Source of the DNA: Parvibaculum sp040390855
Lineage (GTDB): Bacteria; Pseudomonadota; Alphaproteobacteria; Parvibaculales; Parvibaculaceae
Assembly: GCA_040390855.1 (NCBI GenBank)
Contig: JAZJXO010000008.1
Span: 102,388 to 166,387 of the forward strand
Length of the DNA stretch: 64,000 nucleotides
Direction of reading: 5' to 3'
In this document: positions 25,362-34,538 of the stretch, piece after piece
How the letters are laid out: every line of letters starts with the position of its first letter
How positions within the stretch are numbered: position 1 is the first letter of the stretch
Translations under genes and position numbers: made by a program
The notes under the pieces: model-generated
Seen by the model: the letters and a program-made list of their open reading frames with translations, nothing else
What the model was told of the DNA's origin: nothing
Databases searched by the model: none

Positions 25362-25835
25362 ATGCAAAGCAACCTCGTCGAAACGCTGATCGGCGCCATT
25401 GTCGTCATCATCGCCGGTGTATTTCTGTTTTACGGCTATTCCAATTCCGGTATGCGCAGCGCCAGCGGCTATAAAGTCACTGCCGAGTTCGACCGCGTGG
25501 ACGGACTGGCCAATGGCAGCGACGTGCGCCTCTCCGGCATCAAGGTCGGCACCATTGTCGGCCAGACCATCGACCAGAAAAATTACAAGGCCATCGTCAA
25601 ACTGAACCTAGCCTCCGACGTCAAAATTCCGGACGACAGCAGCGCCAAGATCACAAGCGAAGGTCTCCTAGGCTCCAACTATATTGCGCTGACGCCGGGC
25701 GGCAGCGAAACATATCTGGCCGAGGGCGGCGAAATCAGCTTCACGCAAGGCTCTATTGATCTGATGAGCCTGATCGGGCAGGCGGTCTTCTCCGCCACCG
25801 ACAGCAAGAAAGAGCAGGGCGACAAGGCCCCCTGA
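25362..25835 (+). CDS. MlaD-type MCE domain protein
   Basis: A 157-residue protein with one N-terminal membrane anchor (LIGAIVVIIAGVFLFYGY) and one MCE domain in the periplasm, as in MlaD of the phospholipid transport system that keeps the outer membrane asymmetric. The MCE core reads YKVTAEFDRVDGLANGSDVR, LSGIKVGTIV and ITSEGLLGSNYIALTPGG. No MlaE or MlaF gene is adjacent, so it is an orphan unless those are elsewhere. Two bases separate it from the DUF2155 gene. Confidence 0.88.
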   Translation: MQSNLVETLIGAIVVIIAGVFLFYGYSNSGMRSASGYKVTAEFDRVDGLANGSDVRLSGIKVGTIVGQTIDQKNYKAIVKLNLASDVKIPDDSSAKITSEGLLGSNYIALTPGGSETYLAEGGEISFTQGSIDLMSLIGQAVFSATDSKKEQGDKAP

Positions 25836-25837
25836 TC

Positions 25838-26239
25838 ATGTTCAGTGCAAAGACCGTCTTCAAAAGTCTGATGAGCATTGTCGTGTTGAGCGCAGTCTTG
25901 AGCGCCTCCGCAATCGCCGCGCCTTACGCGCAGGCCACTTTCGGCGGGCTTGATAAGATCACGGCGAAAGTCTCCCAGTTCGTCGCGGTTAAAGACCAGC
26001 CGACGCGCTATGGCTCGCTGGAAATCACGGTCCGCTCCTGCGACATGCGCCCGCCGGAAGAAACGCCGCAGACAGCCGCCTATGTCGAAATCCGTCAGGT
26101 CAACGAAGAAGACAACAGCGTCGATCCCGCGCCGGTTTTCAAAGGCTGGATGTTTGCCGAAAGCCCTGGCCTCAACGGTCTGGAGCATCCCGTCTATGAC
26201 GTGTGGCTCAAGACCTGCAATACGCCGCTCGCGCCGTAA
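25838..26239 (+). CDS. DUF2155 domain exported protein
   Basis: A 133-residue protein with a signal peptide (FKSLMSIVVLSAVLSASAIAA) and a DUF2155 domain of unknown function, found mainly in Alphaproteobacteria. Family features seen are KITAKVSQFVAVKDQPTRYG, LEITVRSCDMRPPEE and FKGWMFAESPGLNGLEHPVY, with two Cys (in RSCDM and KTCNT) that could form a disulfide. It is translated two bases after the mlaD-like gene. Its last 46 bases overlap the 3' end of aat on the other strand. Confidence 0.85.
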   Translation: MFSAKTVFKSLMSIVVLSAVLSASAIAAPYAQATFGGLDKITAKVSQFVAVKDQPTRYGSLEITVRSCDMRPPEETPQTAAYVEIRQVNEEDNSVDPAPVFKGWMFAESPGLNGLEHPVYDVWLKTCNTPLAP

Positions 26240-26859
26240 TTTTCCGGCATTGCGCGAAATTCCGCTTTCTCGATCGCCGCTTCATGCAATTTCACGCGAT
26301 AGTCGTCGCGCGGAATTTCCACCGTGCCGAACTGGCTGAGATGCGCCGTCACGAATTGCGTGTCGAGCAGCTTGAACCCGCCATAGATGAGCCGCGCCAC
26401 AAGATGCACCAGCGCCACTTTGCTCGCGTCCGTTTCGCGACTGAACATGCTCTCGCCGAAAAACGCCGCGCCGAGTGACACGCCATAAAGCCCTCCGACG
26501 AGCCGTTCGCCCTGCCAGCACTCGACGGAATGTGCGTGCCCGCGTGCGAAGAGTTCGCCATAAAGCTCCATGATCTGGTCATTGATCCATGTGCCCTCGC
26601 GGTCCGCGCCGCTTTCCGCGCAGCCCATCATCACCTGCCGGAAACTCGTATTGATGCGCACGTCAAAAGGTTCCGCTTTGACTGTGCGTTTCAACCGTTT
26701 CGGTAAATGGAAATGATCAAGCGGCAAAATCCCGCGCCGTTCAGGGTCGATCCAGTAAAGTTGAGGGTCGTCGCGCGCTTCGGCCATCGGAAACACGCCG
26801 AACGCATAGGCGCGCAAGAGCACATCACTGTCGATGTTGCTCAATGTCCGGTTGCTCAT
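26194..26859 (-). CDS. aat: Leucyl/phenylalanyl-tRNA-protein transferase
   Basis: Adds Leu or Phe from charged tRNA to proteins with N-terminal Lys or Arg, marking them for ClpS/ClpAP degradation (N-degron pathway). It has 221 residues from the ATG at 26859, which has GGGGGCAGA just upstream. Family features are LLRAYAFGVFPMAE, YWIDPERRGILPLDHFHLPK and ESMFSRETDASKVALVHL. The final 46 bases overlap the convergent DUF2155 gene. Confidence 0.95.
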   Translation of the reverse strand: MSNRTLSNIDSDVLLRAYAFGVFPMAEARDDPQLYWIDPERRGILPLDHFHLPKRLKRTVKAEPFDVRINTSFRQVMMGCAESGADREGTWINDQIMELYGELFARGHAHSVECWQGERLVGGLYGVSLGAAFFGESMFSRETDASKVALVHLVARLIYGGFKLLDTQFVTAHLSQFGTVEIPRDDYRVKLHEAAIEKAEFRAMPENYGASGVLQVLSHTS

Positions 26860-26954
26860 TCTGCCCCCAAATGAAGCCCATGCTCCGAAGCCCACTCTTT
26901 AATCTAACGGAGTTTGCTAATCTAGCCGACTGACGGTTTCAGCGATAGCGCTCA

Positions 26955-26990
26955 AACAAAAAGCCCGGCGCAGTTTCCTGCACCGGGCTC
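26955..26990 (-). terminator. Terminator of the thiolase gene
   Basis: Read on the minus strand, AGCCCGGTGCAG and CTGCGCCGGGCT form a 12-base stem with one mismatch around a GAAA loop, followed by a T-run. It lies 17 bases after the thiolase stop. Confidence 0.9.
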
Positions 26991-27007
26991 TTGTTTCGTC
27001 GAAAGCC

Positions 27008-28249
27008 TTAGAGGCGTTCGATAATGATGGCAGGAGCCATGCCGCCGGCGGCGCACATGGTGATAAGGCCGCGCTTCTTGCCTGTGCGTTCCAGTTCGTC
27101 GAGCACCGTGCCGATAAGGATCGAACCCGTCGCGCCGATCGGGTGGCCGAGCGCCATCGCGCCGCCATTGACGTTGACCTTCGAGCGGTCGAGCTTCAGA
27201 TCGCGGATGAATTTTTCAGCGACGACGGCGAAGGCTTCGTTGATTTCCCAGAGGTCGATGTCATCAACCGTAAGACCGGCTTTTTCGAGAACCTTCTTGG
27301 CAGCAGGCACCGGCGCATTGAGCATCAGCGTGGGGCAGTCACCCATATTCGCTGTGGCAATGACGCGCGCGCGCGGCGTGAGGTTGTTCTTTTTGGCATA
27401 GGATTCAGACGCCAGCAGAATGGCGGCAGCACCGTCCACAACGCCCGACGAGTTACCGGCGTGATGGATGTGGTTGAATTCCTTCAACTGGGGATATTTG
27501 CGCTGAATGAGGTTGCCATAGGTGTTACCCTGATCGTCGACAGGGATATTCATGAACACGGGGAACACGGGCTTCAGCGCACCGAGACCTTCGAGCGTTG
27601 TCTGCGGGCGCGGGAATTCTTCGTGGTCGAGTGCGACCGTGCCGTCGAGGTTCTTCACGGTGACGAGCGACTTGGCAAAGCGGTTTTCCTTGATGGCCTG
27701 AGCGGCGCGCTGCTGCGAGGTGAGCGCGAGCTGGTCAACGGCTTCACGGTCGATGCCTTCGAGCGTCGCGACGGCGTCGGCGCAAACGCCCTGCTGCGAC
27801 TGCGGATGGATCGAGCGCAGATGCAGGTTGCCCGCGTCCATCATCGGCGGCGATTTCGGATCGGCGGTCGATGATGTGTAGCTCATCATTTCGCAGCCAC
27901 CCGCGATGACGAGGTCTTCCATGCCGGACATGATCTGGGCCGTGGCAAGGTTGACCGTGGTGATGCCCGAACCGCAGAAGCGGTCGAGTGTCACGCCCGA
28001 AGCTTTGATGTCGAAGCCGGCGTCGAGTGCCGCCATGCGACCCATGTCTCCGCCCTGTGCGCCGCGCTGCGAGGACGTGCCCCAGATAACGTCGTCGACG
28101 TCGGCTGTGTTGAGCTTGTTGCGTTCGGCAAGCGCTTTCAGAACGGTCGAGCCGAGATGCTGCGGGTGAAGATGGGCCAGCGAGCCCTTGCCGACTTTGC
28201 CGATGCCGCGCGGGGTACGGACGGCGTCAATGATGAATGCTTCTGCCAT
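27008..28249 (-). CDS. Acetyl-CoA C-acetyltransferase (thiolase)
   Basis: Thiolase of 413 residues, acting in beta-oxidation or acetoacetyl-CoA formation. The nucleophile Cys is residue 92 in DRFCGSG. The His motif is GGAMALGHPIGATGS, and the C-terminal Cys is in TMCAAGGMAPA, so all three catalytic elements are present. AGGAAAGGTCC precedes the ATG. It is a single-gene unit, with its own terminator and about 200 bases upstream separating it from accC. The chain-length preference cannot be told. Confidence 0.93.
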   Translation of the reverse strand: MAEAFIIDAVRTPRGIGKVGKGSLAHLHPQHLGSTVLKALAERNKLNTADVDDVIWGTSSQRGAQGGDMGRMAALDAGFDIKASGVTLDRFCGSGITTVNLATAQIMSGMEDLVIAGGCEMMSYTSSTADPKSPPMMDAGNLHLRSIHPQSQQGVCADAVATLEGIDREAVDQLALTSQQRAAQAIKENRFAKSLVTVKNLDGTVALDHEEFPRPQTTLEGLGALKPVFPVFMNIPVDDQGNTYGNLIQRKYPQLKEFNHIHHAGNSSGVVDGAAAILLASESYAKKNNLTPRARVIATANMGDCPTLMLNAPVPAAKKVLEKAGLTVDDIDLWEINEAFAVVAEKFIRDLKLDRSKVNVNGGAMALGHPIGATGSILIGTVLDELERTGKKRGLITMCAAGGMAPAIIIERL

Positions 28250-28446
28250 GGTCTTGGACCTTTCCTACGAGATGACTGTCGCTTTTTGACGGCGATCTTT
28301 GGCTTGGTTGTTTGGAGCGCATACTAAACGATCTGGCCTAACTTGCATGTGCAATCGTTTTGCGCCCCGTCGGGGTGACGCAACGGAAAGGCTCATTTCG
28401 TGACGTGGTATACTGACGCGTCACATCTTTTGTCGGGCTTGGCGGC

Positions 28447-29790
<1,344 letters not shown>

Positions 29791-29802
29791 GGCCGTGCGG
29801 CC

Positions 29803-30315
29803 TTATTCGACGATGATGAGTGGCTCGCCGAATTCGACCGGCTGGCCGTCTTCAACGAGGATCTTCACCACCGTGCCGGCCTTGGTCGCCGGAATATGGT
29901 TCATCGTCTTCATCGCTTCGATGATGAGAACTGTCTGGCCGACGCTGACTTTCGCACCGACAGTGACGAAGGGCGCAGCGCCGGGTTCAGCGGCAAGATA
30001 AGTCGTGCCGACCATCGGCGATGTCAGTGCGCCGGGATGGGCCGCATCGCTCACCACAGCAACAGGCGCAGCGGCAGGTGCGGCAGGCGCATGGGCCGGC
30101 GCGGCCACAGAGACGAAGCTGCCGCCCACCTGACGCGCCACGCGCAGACGCACCTGTTCGGTTTCCACTTCGATTTCGCTCAGATCGGTCTCTTTGAGGA
30201 GAGCCGCGAGTTGCCGGATCAAGTCCTGGTCCACGCCTGATTTGCTCGTCACGCTTTTATCATTCCCTGCTTTTGGGTTACCTGATTTATTCGGTGCAGT
30301 TGGCTTTGAGGACAA
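29803..30315 (-). CDS. accB: Acetyl-CoA carboxylase, biotin carboxyl carrier protein
   Basis: Carries the biotin group between AccC and the carboxyltransferase. I place the start at a TTG (30315), giving 170 residues: it follows AACAGGAA at normal spacing and begins after the aroQ stop, whereas the in-frame ATGs lie inside aroQ. The N-terminal helix DLIRQLAALLKETDLSEIEV is typical, an Ala/Pro-rich linker follows (about 90-110), and the biotin-acceptor Lys is in the EAMKTMNHI motif near the end. A GTG further downstream (before DQDLIRQ) is an alternative start. Confidence 0.93.
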   Translation of the reverse strand: MSSKPTAPNKSGNPKAGNDKSVTSKSGVDQDLIRQLAALLKETDLSEIEVETEQVRLRVARQVGGSFVSVAAPAHAPAAPAAAPVAVVSDAAHPGALTSPMVGTTYLAAEPGAAPFVTVGAKVSVGQTVLIIEAMKTMNHIPATKAGTVVKILVEDGQPVEFGEPLIIVE

Positions 30316-30331
30316 TCTCTCAATTCCTGTT

Positions 30332-30844
30332 CTATTTCGTGAGATCGGCGATGATGGCATCAAGCGCCAGCGTATAGCCTTTGACACCAAGGCCAAGGAT
30401 CACGCCGGAGACAACCGACGACACATATGAGTAATGACGAAATTCCTCGCGCTTGTGCACATTGGAGATATGCACTTCGACGGCAGGAATATCGAGCATC
30501 GCCAGTGCGTCATGGATGGCGATGGAGGTGTGTGAGTAAGCAGCGGCGTTGATGATGATGCCGGAGGCCATCGTTCGCGCCTCCTGAATCCATGTCACCA
30601 GATCGCCTTCGTGATTGCTCTGCAAGCACAGAACGCTGACGCCCTTGGCCTTGGCGTGAGCGGCCACCAGCTTCTCGATGTCGGAGAGCGACGTGCTGCC
30701 ATAGATTTCCGGCTCGCGCAGTCCCAGCAGATTGAGGTTCGGCCCGTTCAGGACATAGACCGGCTTCACGATAGCGGGCTTCGCGGCTTTGGTTGCCGGA
30801 CCCGCCTTCGTCACCTTCGCTTTTGCTACTGCTTTTCTGGCCAT
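30332..30844 (-). CDS. aroQ: Type II 3-dehydroquinate dehydratase
   Basis: Third step of the shikimate pathway, dehydrating 3-dehydroquinate. It has 170 residues, about 25 more than usual, because of a Lys/Ala-rich N-terminal extension before the catalytic core. The core shows VLNGPNLNLLGLREPEIYGS with the catalytic Arg and Tyr, NAAAYSHTSIAI, the EVHISN loop and FRHYSYVSSV. The first gene of aroQ-accB-accC, a conserved alphaproteobacterial linkage, with 16 bases to the accB start. Confidence 0.95.
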   Translation of the reverse strand: MARKAVAKAKVTKAGPATKAAKPAIVKPVYVLNGPNLNLLGLREPEIYGSTSLSDIEKLVAAHAKAKGVSVLCLQSNHEGDLVTWIQEARTMASGIIINAAAYSHTSIAIHDALAMLDIPAVEVHISNVHKREEFRHYSYVSSVVSGVILGLGVKGYTLALDAIIADLTK

Positions 30845-31062
30845 CTGGTCGCCAAAATCCTGAACTTATGGAACAAGCCCCGATTCGAGGCGGTCCAGTT
30901 ATACGCAAGTCCACAGGGCCGCGAAAGCCTTTAACCTGCTTGCATTTTGCCTTGTTTTGGGGGCCATGCCTGCCGCTGCGACAGGCTTGCGAGCTAAGGC
31001 TTGAAACGCGAGCCCCGCTCACCCATTATCCGCCCGAACGAGCCTAGGTTTAGAGCATTTCC

Positions 31063-31263
31063 ATGCAACTCACAGTTAACGGCGAGAGCCATTCCATTGC
31101 GGGGCCGATCAGTCTTCTCGGCCTGATCGAGCATTTCGGTCTGGAACCGCGCAAAGTGGCGATCGAGCGCAATCTCGAAATCGTCCCGCGCTCGGTCTAT
31201 GCGCAGACGCAACTGGGCGAGGGCGACCGGCTGGAAATCGTGCATTTCGTGGGCGGCGGCTAG
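31063..31263 (+). CDS. thiS: Sulfur carrier protein ThiS
   Basis: Ubiquitin-like carrier that delivers sulfur as a C-terminal thiocarboxylate to ThiG for thiazole formation in thiamine synthesis. It has 66 residues with the required Gly-Gly ending (HFVGGG) and the N-terminal strand MQLTVNGE. thiG follows 11 bases later. No TPP riboswitch was recognised upstream, and thiO, thiF and thiE are not in the window. Confidence 0.93.
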   Translation: MQLTVNGESHSIAGPISLLGLIEHFGLEPRKVAIERNLEIVPRSVYAQTQLGEGDRLEIVHFVGGG

Positions 31264-31274
31264 GAGTTTTAAGA

Positions 31275-32084
31275 GTGGTTGAGATGGCGAAAATTCAGGC
31301 TCCGGCAACAGGTGCGGACGATCGGTTTATGATCGCCGGCAAGACCTATCGCTCGCGTCTGATCGTGGGCACGGGCAAATATAAAGACCTCGCGGAAAAC
31401 GCCGCAGCGGTTGAGGCCGCCGGTGCCGAGATCGTGACCGTCGCCGTCCGCCGTGTGAACGTGACAAACCCGAAAGAGCCGATGCTCGTCGATTACATCG
31501 ACCCGAAGAAAGTCATGTATCTGCCGAACACAGCCGGGTGCTACACCGCCGACGAGGCGCTGCGCACGTTGCGTCTCGCGCGTGAGGCAGGCGGCTGGAA
31601 ACTCGTGAAGCTCGAAGTGCTGGGCGACCAGAAGACGCTCTATCCCGACATGGTTGAAACACTCAAAGCCGCCGAAGTCCTGCTCAAGGAAGGTTTCGAC
31701 GTTATGGTCTATTGCTCGGACGATCCGATCATGGCCAAGCGCCTTGAGGACATGGGCTGCTGTGCGATCATGCCGCTCGCCGCGCCCATCGGTTCGGGTC
31801 TCGGCATCCAGAACCCGATCAACATCCGTCTGATCATCGAACAGTCAAAAGTACCGGTCCTTGTTGATGCGGGCGTCGGCACCGCCTCAGACGCCGCCAT
31901 TGCGATGGAGCTTGGCTGCGACGGCGTGCTGATGAACACAGCCATTGCAGAGGCCAAACATCCGCTCGTCATGGCGCGTGCGATGAAACTGGCGGTGGAA
32001 TCAGGGCGTCTTGCCTATCTCGCAGGCCGTATGCAAAAGCGTCTCTACGCTGACCCCTCGTCGCCGCTCGCCGGACTCATCTAG
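31275..32084 (+). CDS. thiG: Thiazole synthase ThiG
   Basis: TIM-barrel enzyme forming the thiazole phosphate of thiamine from deoxyxylulose phosphate, dehydroglycine or iminoacetate and ThiS-COSH. It has 269 residues. Family features are SRLIVGTGKYKD, TVAVRRVN, LKLEVLGD-type WKLVKLEVLGD, and DAGVGTASDAAIAMELGCDG. The GTG at 31275 sits 8 bases after a GGAG; an ATG three codons later is an alternative. Its stop codon shares bases with the stop of the convergent dsbA-like gene (CTAG). Confidence 0.95.
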   Translation: MVEMAKIQAPATGADDRFMIAGKTYRSRLIVGTGKYKDLAENAAAVEAAGAEIVTVAVRRVNVTNPKEPMLVDYIDPKKVMYLPNTAGCYTADEALRTLRLAREAGGWKLVKLEVLGDQKTLYPDMVETLKAAEVLLKEGFDVMVYCSDDPIMAKRLEDMGCCAIMPLAAPIGSGLGIQNPINIRLIIEQSKVPVLVDAGVGTASDAAIAMELGCDGVLMNTAIAEAKHPLVMARAMKLAVESGRLAYLAGRMQKRLYADPSSPLAGLI

Positions 32085-32836
32085 GACTTGTTCGCACGGG
32101 CGAGTTTGATCGCGGCGGCCAGATCATCCGCATCCTGCGCACCAGCATACAATTGATCACCGATAATGAAAGCCGGTGTGCCGCTGATACGCAGCGCATC
32201 GGACAGGTCTTCGTTGCGCTTGATGATCGTGGCAATGGCGGGATCCATCATGTCTTTGGACAGTTTCTTGATATCAAGGCCGGTATCCGCCGCGATATTG
32301 AACACGGCCTCGTCGTCCAGCGGTCCTTTATGGGCATAGAACGCTTTATAAAGCGCCATATATTTTCCCTGTTTCACAGCAGCCAGTGCCGCATGGCTCG
32401 CCGTCACAGATGACGGTCCGAGGATCGGCAATTCTTTCAGTATCAGACGCACATTGCCGTCTTTTGCCACTGTGTCGAGCAGCGGTCCGACCGCGCGTTT
32501 GCAATAGCCGCAATTATAATCGAAGAACTCGACGATGGTGACGTCGCCCTTCGGATTACCGGCAACAAAGGATGTCGGATCATTGTAGATCGCAGCCCTG
32601 TTCTTTGCGATAGCCGAGTCCTGTGCCTTCTTCTTGGCCGCAGACTCTTTGGCATCAAGCGCCGCCATCGCTTCGATCAGCACTTCAGGATGCGCGACGA
32701 TATAGTCGTGCACGATCTTTTCGACCGCCTTCGTCTGATCCTTGCTGAGATCTGCCGCTTGTCCCGCCGTGGTGTTAAAGCTCAGGCTGACCGCCAATAC
32801 GGACGCTGCAAAATATCGCGATAATTTACGCACCAC
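32081..32836 (-). CDS. DsbA-like periplasmic thiol oxidoreductase
   Basis: Exported thioredoxin-fold protein of 251 residues from the GTG at 32836. A signal peptide follows (LSRYFAASVLAVSLSFNTTAGQA). The redox motif CGYC lies in FFDYNCGYCKRA, and the cis-Pro loop is SGTPAFIIG. An N-terminal helical extension (AVEKIVHDYIVAHPEVLIEA) is of the kind found in BdbD/ScsC-like and Com1 proteins rather than in E. coli DsbA. The GTG overlaps the last base of the protease gene's stop codon, so the two are coupled. Disulfide formation or isomerisation cannot be distinguished. Confidence 0.87.
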   Translation of the reverse strand: MVRKLSRYFAASVLAVSLSFNTTAGQAADLSKDQTKAVEKIVHDYIVAHPEVLIEAMAALDAKESAAKKKAQDSAIAKNRAAIYNDPTSFVAGNPKGDVTIVEFFDYNCGYCKRAVGPLLDTVAKDGNVRLILKELPILGPSSVTASHAALAAVKQGKYMALYKAFYAHKGPLDDEAVFNIAADTGLDIKKLSKDMMDPAIATIIKRNEDLSDALRISGTPAFIIGDQLYAGAQDADDLAAAIKLARANKS

Positions 32837-34191
32837 TAATCTCTCGTTTCTTTGTTGGCGACGGCAATGTCTTGTGCCTTGAGCCATTCCGGTGTGCCCT
32901 CTTTCAGAAGGGACATGGCTTTCAGCGCATGACCAAGCGCATCGCGCCGTGCACCGACCGTTTCGTAATATTTTGCCGTGGACAATTCCGCCATGCCGAT
33001 CTGGTTGAGACGGGCATAGGCGATGGAAAGCTGATAATAGGCAAAAGGCGTTTCCGGATCGCGCTCGATCACGTCTTTCAACAGCGTCAACGCCTCCGGC
33101 ACATAGTCCTGCTTTTCGGCCGCAAGCATCGACTGTCCGAGCGCCAGCTCGATCTGCGGTTCATGCGGATCAAGATTATAGGCATTGCGATAGCTCGGGA
33201 TCGAGGCTTCGACATTGCCGGCTTCAAAGTCGATCTGCCCCTTCATCTCCCAGAAATACTGGTTCTTGGGAGATTTCTTGATCAGCGCGTCGAGTTCGCC
33301 ATGCGCCTTCTCGTTCTCGCCGACCTTGTGATAGGCAACTGCGCGGGCATAGCGCGCATAGTCGCTCGTGTCCGATTCCGGATAGAGGCGCATCGTGCTC
33401 TGCGAACTGTCGAGATAGCCATGCAGCTTGGCCTGCACCATCTTGAAGCGGTGAATGCTCTCCGGCGTGTCGGGCGTGTTGTAATAGGGTGAGGCTTTTA
33501 CGGATTCTTCCAGTGCCGCCAGACGTTCTTCAGAAATCGGATGGCTCCGCACAAACGGGTCTTGCGACGTCGAGCTTAAAGCCTCCTGATCGCGGAACTG
33601 TTCAAACAGAAGCAGCATCCCTTTGCCGGATTGTTTGGCCGCCCGGAGATATTTTGCACCGGCCTGGTCGGCGCTACCTTCTTCCATGCGCGTATAGGTA
33701 AGGAACGAGCGCTGCGTTAGTTGCGTGCCGCCGGTGAGAATGGCCATGCCCGCATCGCTTGCACCTGCCGCAATCGCGCCGATGCCTGCAATGATGGAGG
33801 CATATTGCGCCAGCGTCGCTTTCTCGACCATGTCATTGCTGCGGGTCAGATGCCCGCCCGCCATATGGCCGGTTTCATGCGCGATCACGCCGATCAGCAC
33901 CATCGGTTCATCGGATTCCAGAATGAGACCCGTGTTGAGGAATAGCCGCTGACCGGCAGCGACAAAGGCGTTGATACTGGGATCATTGACCAGATGGATA
34001 TTCACCGCTTTGGGGTTGATGCCCGCTGCCCGCCAGATCGGTGTCGAATAGTCGCGGATCAGTGCTTCCGTTTCCGCATCGCGGATCAATGAAATGCTCT
34101 CCGCCTGCGCGGTTGACAGGGGAGCAAAGCCAATAAGCGCCGCCAGACCCATTATTCCGGCGTGGCGGGCCATGCGAAACGCCTTTGGCAT
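32836..34191 (-). CDS. M48 family metalloprotease with TPR repeats (BepA-like)
   Basis: Periplasmic zinc protease with tetratricopeptide repeats, similar in layout to BepA (YfgC), which checks assembly of outer membrane proteins. It has 451 residues from the ATG at 34191; a TTG six codons earlier is possible. A signal peptide (GIMGLAALIGFAPLSTAQA) is followed by the protease domain with zinc motif HETGH in IGVIAHETGHMAGGH and the third ligand Glu in EEGSADQAGAKYL. The C-terminal half carries TPR helices. Coupled to the downstream dsbA-like gene, suggesting shared envelope quality control. Confidence 0.9.
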   Translation of the reverse strand: MPKAFRMARHAGIMGLAALIGFAPLSTAQAESISLIRDAETEALIRDYSTPIWRAAGINPKAVNIHLVNDPSINAFVAAGQRLFLNTGLILESDEPMVLIGVIAHETGHMAGGHLTRSNDMVEKATLAQYASIIAGIGAIAAGASDAGMAILTGGTQLTQRSFLTYTRMEEGSADQAGAKYLRAAKQSGKGMLLLFEQFRDQEALSSTSQDPFVRSHPISEERLAALEESVKASPYYNTPDTPESIHRFKMVQAKLHGYLDSSQSTMRLYPESDTSDYARYARAVAYHKVGENEKAHGELDALIKKSPKNQYFWEMKGQIDFEAGNVEASIPSYRNAYNLDPHEPQIELALGQSMLAAEKQDYVPEALTLLKDVIERDPETPFAYYQLSIAYARLNQIGMAELSTAKYYETVGARRDALGHALKAMSLLKEGTPEWLKAQDIAVANKETRD

Positions 34192-34538
34192 TAGAAACAA
34201 AATCCTCAACTCCCCGACAACATGAAAGGCGGTCCATTATGCCTGAATCTTGGTATTTTCTTGTATCCTGACCGCCTCACTTATATCCCGACCGTATGTG
34301 CGCCCGCATGGCCCGTCAATCTGACCTAAGTGGGCTAAAGCCGGTCAAAGCACAAATATGCAGCGCAAAATCTCTGATCCAACGATCAAACCGGCCAATT
34401 CCGGCGTCCTGTCCAAATCCGGCAGATATTAATTTGCCGCTCAAACGAGGCCGAATTGTGAAAATGGTCAGGACGTGGCATTTAGGTGTCCTGTTGCCTC
34501 GGGGTTGGTCACCAAGGGCTTGGACAAAAGTGAGAAAC
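34192..34538. other. Divergent spacer between the M48 protease and the GGT-like lipoprotein genes
   Basis: About 350 bases without a supported gene. It must hold promoters for both divergent units. One GAATC (GANTC) site is present near the protease end. No clear promoter pair, operator palindrome or RNA gene was recognised. Confidence 0.4.

Noticed and set aside
30845..31062. Possible TPP riboswitch upstream of thiS
   Set aside because: The conserved TPP-binding core sequences could not be found in this spacer.
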